Source: Siphlonurus alternatus (taxonomy: Eukaryota > Arthropoda > Insecta > Ephemeroptera > Siphlonuridae). From it: a DNA stretch of 64,000 nt. Every line of letters starts with the position of its first letter. Position 1 is the stretch's first letter. The stretch lies in NCBI GenBank assembly GCA_949825025.1, contig OX463780.1:21346356-21410355 (forward strand), read 5' to 3'. Both the position numbers and the translations under genes were made by a program. Below, one piece after another: positions 37,418 through 50,600 of the stretch. The notes under the pieces are model-generated. The model worked only from the letters and a program-made list of their open reading frames with translations. It was not told the origin of the DNA and ran no database searches.

Positions 37418-37721
37418 TAATAATTAATAGCCCAATAATTCAGTTATCAAACTGTGCCAGCTTGTAAATTCAAAAAGTCTATTTCTTTCCACCTTCTTTT
37501 TATAAATTTTATCATGATTTTCATTTCAAGTAAAAAAGTGTTTAATAAGCTTAAAAATAATTCACGAGAATGAACACATACATTTTTAGTAGGAAATGCA
37601 ACAATTTTGTACTTAATTTTTCTAATAGTTAAAAAAACATATTTTAGTGGCACAATATTAGTATGGTTCTGGCAAAATGTGCATATCACAGTCGCTGGAG
37701 ATGAAGGAGGATGAGAAGGGG

Positions 37722-40700
37722 TCACAAAAGGGTGACTTGGCGCACATTTCGTCGCAGGACGCTGTCAATCACCACCTGAACGACAGCTTGAACGTTGGCC
37801 GTGTCAGTGGCTGTTGTGAAGTGAGAGGAAACAGTGCGTGATGGACTCGTGTTGCACAGGGCAAATTTGTGCTGCACAAAGAGGGCGGCACGATCCACAT
37901 CACAATCAGGACCTGCAAACAGTCAGTGTCTCAAGTTTTTCATAGCTCAATCATAAAATGATTATGAAACATATAGAAGTGTACTTGGAGTGTAAGAGCT
38001 AGCAGTATACACATTTCTTTTGTATTTTTTTGTCGACAATCTAAAAATTCAATAATAATATATTATTACATTATACTGACAGATTAACATTTGATAAATG
38101 CAAAGGTTCTGGAGTTTATACAAATTTACTGATTTAACAATATGTTGTGAAAAACTGATTCTACACAAAATCTAGCTTTAGCAAATATTTTTTGTACAGT
38201 CTTACTTATAGTTTACAAATGAAGGTCTGCTTGATTGCCCTAAAGTAAAAATATTATACAGTATTACCTTTATATTCTGGGAAGTAAATACGAAGGTGAC
38301 GTCCAGAGTAAAGGATCTTTTCGCGAAAGAGATCCAGCTTGTTGAGGAACAGCAGAAATGCAGCATCGCGAAAGAAACGGTTGTTTACAATTTGAGAGAA
38401 GAGGGTGAGACTCTCTTCAAGTCTATTAACTAGAGGGTCCTCCTATAAACAAAGAGACGATCAGTGGTAATATCAACACTACTTCACCAGTTCAGATTGC
38501 TGCCAAGTGCCAATTGAACTTACCAGACTTTATTACTGTCCTTACGTACACTAACTTTGCTAATAGGCAAATATTTAAGGGGAAGGTAACATGTCCAATG
38601 TTAAAAAAATTCACACACATGAAAATTATGAAGCATATCTTAAAATGTTCTCCTCTACATACCCTATCAGTAGCTAAAATATCAGAGCATACAAATTCTA
38701 GTTTTCGAGTTATGAATTTTTAAAGTTGACAACGTACTTTAACATGGAGAAATAAAACTTCTATGCTAAATTATTCAACTTTAAAAATTAATAAGTCAAA
38801 AACTAGATCAAATTTGTATACTTGATATATTATTTTAGCTACCAATAGGGGATTTAGAGTACTAGAGGAGACCTTTTTTTAGATGTTTCATATTTTTCAT
38901 GTGTGATTTTTTTTTTTAAACATTGGGCATGTTACCTTACCCTTAAATGCACTTTCAATGATTTTTATATGGAATATAAGATAACACTAAGCATAGTACT
39001 GTACCAAATAAATGTTATCAATTGTTAATTGAAACAGTTGCATTTTTTTTTTTAAATTAAGGGAACTTTCAACAAAAAACTTAAGGGTAAGGTAACGCCA
39101 CCAATGTTAAAAAAAATCCCTCTCACAAAAATTCTGAAAAAAATTTAAAATGTTCTCCTCTACACCCCCTATCAGTAGCTAAAATATCAGGTATACAAAT
39201 ACGATCTAGTTTTTGAGTTATGAATTTTTAAAGTTGGCCAATTTAACATGGGAGTTTCATTTCTCCATGTTAAAGTAGTCAACTTTAAAAATTTATAACT
39301 CAAAAACTAGATCGTATTTGTACACCTGATATTTTAGGTACTGATAGGGGGTATAGAGGAGAACATTTTAAATTTTTTTCAGAATTTTTGTGAGAGGGTT
39401 TTTTTTTAACATTGGTGGCGTTACCTTACCCTTAAGGAATTTCTTAAACGAGGGTGACAGATTTGATTCAAATTTTATATTTCTATCAATTTATAACTAA
39501 TACTAAACTTACTGTAGCACCCCTTTAAAAAAAAAAAAAAAAGTTTCATTAATGTTTCCGACAAATCTCGATGGTAGACATCCAAAACATTTTTTTTTAT
39601 TGCAATACTAAATTTGACATTAGACATTATTTATTAATCGATAAAAATATCAAAGTTGGAAGACGTTCCCCTCCTTTAGCCTAACCACTTGACTTCTAAT
39701 GAACAAGTGACAGACAACTACTGTGTTATAAATCTAACTCTACTCACCACTAGTGACATGTCATAGCCACTCAGAGAGACAACAAAGAGAACAGCCTTCA
39801 CGTCATCAAAACAGTAGATCCATTTTCTTCTCTGTGATCTTTGTCCTCCAACATCAAACATTCTGTGAGAAAAAAATTCAAAATTAGTCTTTCATTAATT
39901 ATCATCTCATTTTTCAACTGAATCTGTTGCAATGTGAGAGATACCAGGGGTAAAACCAAATAAAGATGACGTACCAATAATATATTTAAAAGCATTTAAA
40001 AATTAATTTTGCAAAATTTTAAAATAAATTAAAGAAGAATAAAAACTGAGAAAAATTACCTGATGATTGCATCATTTATTTTGAAGTGTGTTTCTATAAC
40101 ACCATGTGTGCGTACTCTTGCTCGTAACACATCAGTGGGGGTGGGAACATATTTCTCACCACAGATTCGGTCCATGTTCTCAAACAAGCTGTAACAGAAG
40201 GGACAACATTAAAATAGTAATCTACATGTTCGTCAAAAATATTATATATATGTGCTCCTTGTGACAGCTCAAACATTAATTACTGTACTATACAGTATCT
40301 GAATTTTTGTTGCTGAAAGTCCAAGACACGAAGATTTATATTTGCAATTTTGGAGGGAGCGTTTCAGTTTTCAACATCACTATACATATACATGGATCAA
40401 CAGAAGTCGGCAAATACAGTAGAGCATCAGTAACATTCATACTGTTTCTGGTATACATACCAGTAAGCTCATTTTTCAACATTAAAATAAATATTTACTA
40501 AATAAATACTGTAAAATTATAAAAAAACAAACACTGAAACTTTGTTTTTTGTAACTCTAAAATATGTCTATGATCTGTAGGCTAGCAATTCTTGATCAAT
40601 GTTACCAGTTGTCACTTACTAAATAGCTGAGTCATTCAGTTCGTACTCATAGCCCCTTGCAACAGCAAGTCTGACTCCACGGTCTTGCCATAGGGCGTAC

Positions 40701-42420
40701 AGAGAGCTACACACAGAGGGGATCATCACCAGAGTCTTGTCCAAGCAGCTGTAGCTTGAGAGCACCGTCTGAGCATGTCCCTGAGAACAAGAGTAACAAG
40801 AGTGGCAGTTAGCAAAGTACCATACCAGTATGGTCATATATGTACTTATGTACAGATCCAGACTGAACAAAGGGAAAAATTGCAGACTGGGCAGCACTTT
40901 TATGTTACTACTAATTAGTGTTGACTATCATGTCTGTAAATTCTTTGTGTTAAAATGTTCAGATACTCTACTAAAATGTAATGACAAACCTACAAAAATA
41001 ATTTAAATAATACTTAACATAAATGTACAGTTAAGTACCTGAATACATGATTGTTTACTCTAGATAATAATAATAAAAAAAAAATAGCAATATTTTACTA
41101 TCTCTAGTCCAGCATATTTATCAGAAATTTCAACAGTCAGGTTTTAAAGTCATTATATCCTTACCCCCCCCCCCCCCCCCATTCTCTTCTGTTGTAGGGT
41201 ACTGGTCACTTTACTAACACATATAACTTGAATTTAACTTTTTTTTTATGGACCTGAAATACTACCAATGTTTATTAAGTGAATTACTAATAATGATGCA
41301 ATACAGTAATAAAATTCCTGTTACTATACTGTATTAATTTACTTATAGCTGCTATATTTATTACTCTCTTTCAATGAATTCAGGCAGCATTTGCTCACCT
41401 TGTTCCTGGCAGTCTGCAAGTTGATTCGCAGGAGTCCCATGCCAGCTAACACATATTTCATGGACGAAAGCAGGTTATCTCGAATGGTGGGCGCAAAGCT
41501 GAGCAGCTCATCTTTTGTGAAACCGTCACTGTGGATGATTTTCATCTGTTTGACTAGCGTGCTCTTGCCACTCTCACCAGCTCCTGTAAACATACTCTGA
41601 CAATGAACCCTTTGTTGCTAAGAGTCTATTACAGATCTTAGTTTAAGTGTAGATTCGACTGTGCGCGACAATCGTCTTTTGCTTTATTCCATCCAGACAT
41701 ACGAACGGCTAGGTCGGCTAGACAGTCTTGAAGCTAAGCGCCATAGAGTCTACAGGTAATCTAAGATCTGTTAGACTGTAAGTACTGTCAATAAAATATC
41801 CTAACTCCATTTTTACTTACCAATGGAGTTAGGATATTTTTCTGCTACTACGTTGACATAATATGTATGATACATTATGCAGCGAATGAAGTTAAAATCT
41901 CTTCTCCATTTCTATGATATGTTCTTGAATGGCCACAGCAGCAAAGCTATAGAGGCTTCAGGTCAGCTGATTTTTTGGTGTTCTCACCATCCTACCTAAA
42001 CTTATGTAAAAAAAAAAAAAAAAACGCTAATACGTTTTTTCACTAAGAATAAGATTTTTTAGGGAACATTCCTTTACGGAACTTTGGTCCAAGCTGAAAA
42101 ATACAGTAAGTAGATAATTCAAGATTTAAATTTTTTACTTGATTTGTAACCGAGAAAAGTTAAAAAAACACTTTGCTTTATATTCAAGTGCAAGATACAC
42201 CTTAGCCCTTAGCGACAACAGTTGTGCATCGCGGGGGCACTCACTTGAAGCCTCTATTCAATTTAAATACGCAGATAATTTTCATACCCAAAAGTAGAAT
42301 CTTAATGACATTTCCCTCCTGCCTGGCGAGCTCTTCAAGCTGCTTGTCAATCTCATGACTCCGGCGTCTGGCCAGCGCCTCTTCTCTGTCCAGTGTTAGG
42401 CAGCCTCCCATCAGTCCCAT
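37722..42420 (-). CDS. Heterotrimeric G-protein alpha subunit, divergent subfamily
   Basis: GTP-binding switch protein coupling seven-helix receptors to effectors at the inner plasma membrane (family knowledge). Seven coding exons on the minus strand: 42288-42420, 41399-41583, 40620-40780, 40060-40188, 39748-39862, 38268-38442, 37722-37912. They join in phase to 362 residues, the normal length. N-terminus MGLMGGC offers Gly2 for myristoylation and Cys7 for palmitoylation. P-loop GAGESGKST begins at residue 45. The switch I Arg is in LRARVRTHG (R184). Switch II is [12 protein letters not shown] with catalytic Gln210. The guanine motif is NKLD (275-278), and TTATDT (332-337) replaces the usual TCATDT. 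The C-terminus, NVRQVTLL, matches none of the Gi, Gs, Gq or G12 tails I know and lacks the Cys at -4 used by pertussis toxin. A short out-of-frame ATG at 42424-42426 overlaps the start region. Intron 39747-38443 holds two TTAA MITEs. Class secure; subfamily open. Confidence 0.95.
38575..38946. mobile_element. TTAA-ended palindromic MITE, copy 2 (diverged)
   Basis: TTAAGGGGAAGGTAACATGTCC on the left (first 20 compared) and complement ending ttacccttaa on the right. The arms follow copies 1 and 3 with scattered changes, so it is the oldest of the short copies. It lies in a G-alpha intron. Confidence 0.85.
39081..39435. mobile_element. TTAA-ended palindromic MITE, copy 3
   Basis: Nearly identical to the copy at 15243-15597, with TTAAGGGTAAGGTAACGCC ends. 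It lies 134 bases from copy 2 in the same G-alpha intron. Confidence 0.9.
41798..41842. repeat. Perfect-stem hairpin in G-alpha intron 1
   Basis: aatatcctaactccat and atggagttaggatatt flank a short loop. There is no second copy in the window; probably the tip of a decayed foldback. Confidence 0.6.
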
Positions 42421-42745
42421 CCCATTGTGCTGCTATGTTATGTACTGAAATAAGCATGCAATTTTTCTGTATCAATATCATTATAATTAAAATATAATAA
42501 TAAGATTAGTCTCTTTGGTATGCATACATACTCCTTGACTCTTCTACACAGTATCGATATGGTACAATAGAGACTGTATGCTTAGAGAGCACATTATAGT
42601 TAAGTATGATATAGTATGCATATATACCAGCTTTAATCTTGACTTTTACTACATGCATACATTTGCATACAGTGCACACATTCTCTGTGGCATACTGTTC
42701 AATATGCCCAACAAATCTGCAGTATGCACAGTTCATGTATGTACA

Positions 42746-44275
42746 AGATTAAAGATTAAAGATTAAAGATTAAATAGCAGTGTGTACACACATTACATAC
42801 ATACACCACTGCTTGCGGCTATTGTGGGTATTCCACCACGGTGGCTCGCTTGCTTGCGGCTGACTCTCTCAGCCCCTCCCTGAACTCACCAACACTCCGA
42901 GCATCCACAAGCCCAGAGTCCAACAAATTCCACTCCCTCACCGTTCTTCTCAAAAAAGAACACTTGCCCACATCACTTTTGCTTCTCCTATACTCCAGCT
43001 TCCAATCATGGTCCCTCCTACCTTTATAACGCCCTTCCTCAGTACGACCGCTAAGCTCCTCCCAGCCCTTTTGGTTCCTAGTTATTTTATACATTGCTGT
43101 CAGTCTACTTTGCTTCCTCCTTTCCTCCAGATCCTCCCATCCCAGTTGCTCTATCATTCTAGTCACACTCTCTCTTCCCTTATAAATTTTGTTTTTATCA
43201 CAGATAAAGCTCCAGTTCCCCTTTTCTAAGACCCTTCTTGCTGCTCGTCTTTGTATCTTTTCCATCTCTTTCTTCCCTTTTGCTCTATACGGGTCCCATG
43301 CATTACATCCATATTCCATTATTGGTCTAATCAGAGACTTGTATGCTTTTTCTCTTACTGTCCTGCCTGCCCCCTTAAGATTCCTCATTACAAACTCAAG
43401 ATTCCTTCTGCTCTTTGCGGTTACATACCTAATATGTTCATCCCAATTAAGTTTGCATTGAAGCATTACTCCCAGATATTTGTATTTGTCCTCTGATTTG
43501 ATTTCTTCCCCCTCCATAAAATATTTAACCTGACTTTGCTCCCTTCTTTTGTTGAACTTAACCACACTACATTTTCCCACATTAAGCTTCATTTTATTAG
43601 CTTCTATCCATATACCCACTGTCTCCAGATCCTTTTGTAGAATTTGCTCATCCTGCTTATTACTTACTGTCCTATAGATTACGCTGTCATCAGCAAAAAG
43701 CCTCATCTCCGACTCCAAATTCTGTACAATATCATTAATAAAAATAATAAAAAGTAGCGGCCCTAGCACACTACCCTGAGGGACTCCGGAAGTAACCTTC
43801 ACTACCTCAGACAACGTTTGCCCTAGCTTGACTCTCTGTACTCTATCAGTTAAAAAATCTTCTATAAAATTTATCAAGCCTTCTTCACCTACCGCTTCTC
43901 TTATTTTATTCACTAGTATATTATGTGGCACCTTATCAAATGCTTTCTCAAAATCCAAAAATATTGCATGTATTTCCTCTCCTTTATCAATGCCTTCCTC
44001 GAGGTCCTGCACTAGCCCCAGAAGCTGAGTATCACATGAATAATTCCCCCTAAATCCGTGCTGTTGTTTGCAAAAATATCCCTTCCGTTCTAGCTTAAGT
44101 CTCATGTACTTAACTACTATCTTCTCCATTACTTTTGAAACTACTGATGTAAGGCTTACTGGTCTGTAGTTTTTAACTTCACTTTTTGCTCCTCCCTTAT
44201 AAATTGGAATAACCCACGCCTCTCTCCACCCATCTGGCATTTTACCTTGTTTCATTACCGTCTCAAAAATAAACA
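42746..44275 (-). mobile_element. 5'-truncated CR1/jockey-group LINE with intact reverse transcriptase frame
   Basis: The frame runs from about 44270 down to a stop at 42819-42821 without interruption. It encodes the RT domain: GWREAWVIPIYKGG and NYRPVSLTSV at the start, IFLDFEKAFDKVPH, SGVPQGSVLGPLLF and the catalytic LFADDSVIY, then the thumb and a C-terminal region. The endonuclease and ORF1 are missing, as in typical 5' truncation during target-primed insertion. The 3' end after the stop is about 45 bases of UTR followed by four tandem gattaaa units (plus-strand sense, 42746-42774). Intactness suggests recent arrival. It lies between the divergent starts of G-alpha and LUC7L. The clade is inferred from the general RT motif style only. 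Confidence 0.9.
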
Positions 44276-44663
44276 ATATCAATATATTATGCATATTATG
44301 TATGCATACATATTGTATATTTTATGATGTAGTATCATTTACTTTAAAAACATTATTTTATCTATTTATTTTTATATGCTATGGTAGTATAACATTTTTT
44401 AATGAAAATTCTATTTACCTGGGAGGTGAACGCCATGTGTTTTTTTTTCCCCCTTATGGGAATTATGGGATGACGCCGTCACAGTCTCACAGAAATTCTA
44501 TACAAAGAAAGAATTTGTTTACTTGACCTTGGAAGTTTTTCAATAAATACTTTCTTCTGAATAGAACCTCTTAGAGAACATTTGGGTGAGGAGAGGAAGG
44601 AGGAGAAAACGTCATCGATTGTGGTCACAAAAAGGCTTAATCACGGCGGGCAATATAGCGAAA
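44276..44663 (+). promoter_or_regulatory. Presumed LUC7L promoter and 5' UTR
   Basis: Lies between the 5' end of the LINE and the LUC7L start codon. GC content rises towards the gene. A YY1-type aagatggcgac at 44807-44817 and a ccaat motif at about 44821 occur just inside intron 1, a common place for housekeeping-gene elements in animals. The transcription start is not visible. Confidence 0.4.
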
Positions 44664-47600
44664 ATGTCGGCCCACGACCAAATTCGGGCGATGCTGGACC
44701 AGCTAATGGGCACTGGTCGAAATGGTAAAGAGTAATTTTTTGTTATAACAATAGTAAATGTACCTTTATTCTCGTTTCTTTTCTGCCCTCGATCTGGGTT
44801 GGTCCCAAGATGGCGACATGGCCAATCTGGCTTTTTTTATCCTATCCACGAAGCAAACTTTTCTTTGTGGGAGACCTAAGCCGCCTAATGCTTCCTTAAG
44901 AGATTATGTTCTCCCATTATATTTTTGCTGAAGTAGAATTATTTAGGCGAGAGCAGTTTATATAAAAGTGCATGCATGTGCATACTGCATAAAAAATGCA
45001 TATGTACTGTATGCATACCATGATACCATCGAGTTATGCATATCATACAGGGTATGCATATTCCATAACTCGTGCAACTTTTTTACCCTATTATGCATAT
45101 TTTATGTGTGCATACCATGGACAGGTCATTGATGTAATGATGTTAGAGACGTGAAAATTTGCAAAGGGGTAGCCAAGATACGACCGTATGATAAATACCA
45201 TGAAATTTATGCATTCTGAGGCGACTATTTTTAAAAACTGCACTTTCTAGGTCGTCTGGTCATTGCTCATTACTAACGACATCATCTGATGTGTTTCAGG
45301 GGAGAACAACAGGTTCCAGGTCAAGTTCTCGGATCCAAAGGTGTGCAAGAGTTTTCTCCTTGCGTGCTGCCCTCATGAGATCCTTTGCTCCACGGTGAGT
45401 AAGGCCCCACCTGTTGGGACATAATTTCCTAGCCCTCTGGCTCGCTCAGCCTTCTGTTTTTTCAATAAACATTATCTGTGGTTCCAACTTAAAGTGCAGA
45501 ATGCTTTTCTGGCTTTTCAGTATTATTGATGGTTAGTAATAATAAAGTTTATCTGAGCTCTCTGTTTTCAAGAGTTTGAATAACGTTATCTGTTGGAGAT
45601 GAGTATGTTAATGCACAGTGAAAGCTCGTGAGCATAGTGTTTTTTAACTTGTTTCTTTGCATGGGATTAGAACATTTGAATTTTGTATACATGTTCAACA
45701 TTATTTGTGTTGGCTCCTTGACTACAGCCACCTCTTGATGAGCCAGAGATTCTTGATTTGAAGTTTTTCACAAAGTTCGTTAGCTTACTGCAGTGCATTT
45801 GAGACTTAAGTTGATGACTTGTGGAATTAGAAAAAAGGCCAAGGTTCTTATTATAAATTTTAGAATTACATTCATGAGCAGAAAAGGGATTTTCTCTATT
45901 CATTTATTTATTTTTTATGGACCCTTTTTAAAAATTATATATTGATGGTGTTCCGTCAAAAACGACTAAATCATTTTATCGCGTCCTCTTAAAAACGACT
46001 AACTCGTTTTATCGCAAGCCGAGATGGTCACTTTTGCACTATGGGTTTCCAGGTATACATTTTTTTTATACCTGGAAACCCATAGTGCAAAACCGACCAT
46101 CTCGGCTCGCGATAAAACGAGTTAAGTCATTTTTGAGAGGACGCGATAAAATGAGTTATGTAGTCATTTTTGACGGAACACCATCGATATATATATAAAT
46201 ATATATATATATAGCTATTTTAAACCCAACCGTGTTTACCTGCCAAGGTAAGAAAGAAAATTGTCAGAAAATTTTAAAAGTCTCGCCAAGGTGGGACCCG
46301 AACCCTTATCCCTCGCATTCGCGGCCAAGTGCGTTAACCATGAGACCACTCGGATCGACCCTTCAAATCTCTGACAATTCTCTTACTTGTATTACGCCAA
46401 CCCGCAAAATACCGCCAATGTTCTTTAAGTTGAAAAACTTACTTTTCAATCATATATATATATTATATACTCTGGATCAGCTCCTTGACTTTTCTATTGT
46501 TAACCATCAATAATTTTCTTTTTAATTTAAGGAAAATAAACCTCTTTCAATAATTTACATCAATATTTTTCATAGTGTTTAAAGCAGTTACGTATATTTT
46601 AAAAAGAACGGTTTCCATTATGCTTTGCCAGCCAGAGCTTTACTTGTTGGGTCTATTAATTACATGAATTGAACAAAAGCTTTTGAATCTGTTTATTTTT
46701 ATTTATTAAATTTATATCTTATCATTACTGCAGCATTTTATGTTTTTTTGTTTTTAATTTATAAAATCGTTTTATTATTATATTAATTTTAAAAATGATT
46801 CCAGCCAATATTGATGTTTTAAATTATTTCCTGTTTGCAAAGCTTTTGTTCAATGCTGCAAAAGTCCATAATTGTTATTATGGGGAGTGAGTTTTGACAC
46901 TTTTGACCACTGATCTCTGCAGTGCTTGCAGGGCAGGGCTGGGTAGTAATCTCACCATGATGATGATCACACATCACAGTGTGTACGTATGATTAATATT
47001 AGCACGGGGTGCTATGAAAGAGTATTATGCTGGTGTTCCTTTCTGAACATATTTATTTAAAAATAATTGAAAATGAAATAGAATTTTACAATAATATAAT
47101 ATGTAGCTGTATTATCACAAAACGGTTAAGTTGCATTTATTCAGATATTTTTGTTTGTACTTCCACTTGTCTTTTACTGATACTACAGTAATTAATCAGA
47201 AGTGCGGTGAGGGTTTGTTTATTTATTTAAATACTGAAATAAATTACTTTTAATAATAATACCAATTATAGTAATTGTAATACTAACTTACTGGATTCTG
47301 ATAAGGTTCTATGCCTTTTTATTGCAGAAGATTATTTTGTTTTCAAACTGAACTCTTTTATGTTTTTATTGTTGAATAAGTTTATTAAGCAAAATTAAAC
47401 TAAAAATTACTTGCATATCATGAGCTAATACTCTTTCAGAACCTCTAGCTAATTTGATTTGTAGAACTGTATTGGCAAAATGCACTCCTCTAATTGGTGC
47501 GTATTTTAGTGCTTTTATGCCATTGGTCAGCAATCTAAAATAAAATAAAACATTAAAATAAAGTTTTAAGGCTTGCTGTAAAATTGGTGAGTTTTTTTTA

Positions 47601-50600
47601 TGTTTATGGGGTTGGTGATCAAAAAGAATGAGGTGTTGGGTAAGTACATTGGGATGGGAATTTAAATTTGTTACATTTTTTTATTTTTATTTAAAACATT
47701 TGTTTATGTCCCTAAAGTTTTAATAGGTCAGTAGAATGAAATACAAATTTGTTTGAATTTAATGTTTACTGGTTAGCTAATGAATGAGTGAACATTTGTT
47801 ACAACCAGCTGAATTAAAAGAACTGAAAATGTAAAAAGTACCCTCCCTTTTTAAGATTTTTGGTAATAAATATAAATAAAAAGCAGCACATATAAACTTA
47901 TTTTTAAGAACTAAGAGAGAATATTTGGTAAGTAATGGGTAAAAAAGTTAGCACTACCACTGAAATATGGCCGAGTTAAATCTGTAAGTAGATAATGCCG
48001 TTTCTGACGTTGGTGCATGTCATAGGACAATCAGAGCCAAGTTTATGAAGCAATCTCTCCATCCGCGTTACCCGTGAGTAGTAAGGGCTGTCCTTTATTA
48101 TTGTCCTCCTGGGTTCTTATCTTGTTCCCTTGAGGACTCTTTGTATTGTTTGGTGCTCTTGCAGGAGAGCTTTCCGCTTATACTTTTTGTAACTTTTATT
48201 TTATTTTACTTTTTTTTCCCCCCTTTTACAGTGAATATTTTCTTAGAACTAATCAGTTGCAATTATTTATTTTTCTTGCAAACTGCAATACTTACTTTTA
48301 ACTAATGGTTGAAATTTTATAAAAGTCTATTTTAGATATCATAAAATTACATAAGATAAAACTTTGCTGTAGTTTTGCTTGTTTTAAAATTATTGATGTT
48401 AGACTTAGTAAAACATCTGCTAGGTATGGGTGAAGTGGTAAACCATCCTGCCTATTTCTTCTTCAGTCCCTCCTTTGTAAGAGCACCAAACTGCTACCTG
48501 TCATTGTAATAACTCGACCACTGCCGCGCGGCTTTGATGCTCAAGTTTCGGATAGTGTAGGTGGGGCAACACACAAGCTGGCCGTCTTCCGCCGAGGTGC
48601 TTGGTGCCACACCATGATAACTCGATGATCAGATGATGTTGTCTGTAAGTTCAATCATCTGCTGCTGTGGGCGAGGGCCGTGTCTCTATCAATTAGAATA
48701 GGATCATTATAAGGTTTTAAAATCATCCCCAATAATTGAAAGAAAAAAAAAATGGTTATAATATTTGTAAATAATTCTTTCATATGGTTAATTTCATAGC
48801 ATGCAAGTGCAAAAGGTTTTTAGTATATTATTGCCCCCTCCCTATTTACCTTTATAAGTAATAATTGTAAGATTGAAAATATAAATCAAGTTATTAGGTT
48901 TTCACTGAAAGAAAAGAAAAAAAAAAGTTTGAAGATGCTGAAGAGTTAATGTTAAAATGTTATGTATATTTTTAGGCATTTGCTGTATTATTAAAAAGAG
49001 GAAGAACACTTGCTGTTGCTATCTTAAAAGTACTTTCAATGTCACTTTATACTTTGCTGACCAGATTTTAATTGACGCAAATTTTGTTGATTTTCAATCT
49101 GAAAGAAAAGGCTATTTACTCTTGAGTCGGGAGAGAAAAATTAAATGCTCTGCCCCCTTGTGAGAGCAGCAAGTGTTCTGGTGCCGCTGTCTTGCAAGCC
49201 ATGGGGGGTTGACTGACTGAGCATGCATGTCCACAGCGAATGGACCTCGGTGAGTGCCCCAAGATCCATGACCTGGCCTTGCGGGCAGACTACGAACAGG
49301 CCAGTTCTGCCAAGGACTACTACTATGACATAGACGTGAGTATATTTCTTTGTGGCACCAAAATATGGTATCCTTCATAAACAAATGCCATTTTCTTTTC
49401 ATTCTTTGTTATTACATTTTTCGACTTTATTGAAAAAGTGCACCGGCCACCGGTCATTTTCTACCATTTTAGAAAATGCACACCTTTAATCTGCGGATCT
49501 ATCAATATTGTGTGCTGCTAAATTTAAATTGACTTGAAAAATTAATAGACAAATATTGTTATTTTCAGTATTTTTTGCATTTGCAGTATATTATACATTT
49601 TTATATATATTATAATATTTTTTATCAGTATACTATACAGTCTATTGTAACTTTTTTCAATCGAAATAGTTCATTCATTTTTCTTTTGCCCCTTTCTTTT
49701 TAATTTTTTGTTAAATGCTTAATTGAAGTCAGCCTGTGTTGCAAATGACTTAAGTTTCTGTATTTCTCCTATGATGATAATATTGAATCTTGAAGTGTAA
49801 GCTTATGATATTTCTTTTACATGCACTACCAGCTGAGGTAAATCAGAAACAACCCTAATGTTATTTTTTACAATTATGAAGCAAATTAGAAATTTTCTTT
49901 TATTTAAAAAAATTAAAACACTATTGTTTACCAGGCCATGGAACACCTGCAGGCATTCATAGCAGACTGTGACCGCCGTACTGAGCTGGCCAAACAACGA
50001 CTGGCAGAGACCCAAGAGGAGCTCTCGGCAGAAGTGGCTGCAAAAGCCAACAAGGTAACTAACTCTTTCAATCTGTAACTACTATGTTTTTTTTTACTAT
50101 GAATCTAAGCCGTGAGTATTTCTTTAAAAAAAAAAAAAAAAAAAAAATTATGTTTATGACCACTTTAACCTCAAAGGGTCATTTGCTGTGTCAAATTCTG
50201 TTCTTTACCATTTTGTGTCTGTAATTTTCCTATGATGATAATATCGAATCTTGAAGTCTAAAGCTAATGATAATACTTTAACATGCACTACCAGCTGAGG
50301 AGAATTGAAAACCAATATTTTTACAATTGCAAACAGTTAAACCATTATAACTGAGGAATTATTTTATTAACAATTTGTTTGTTATTGCAGGTTCATGAGT
50401 TGGCTGAGCAGATAGGCAAGAAGCTTGCAAAAGCAGAACAACTTGGTGCAGAAGGTTTCGTCGAAGAGAGTATGAAATTAATGGAGGAGGTGAGTTAGGA
50501 ATATTGGCAAAGATACAAAAATGTTACTCTTTTATCAGTTAGCTCAGTTTCTGTATTTTTCCTGTGATGACATCAAATAATATTGAATCTTGAAGCATGA

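Noticed and set aside
42841..43496. Plus-strand open frames antisense to the reverse transcriptase
   Set aside because: They are complements of the long RT frame with no independent features.
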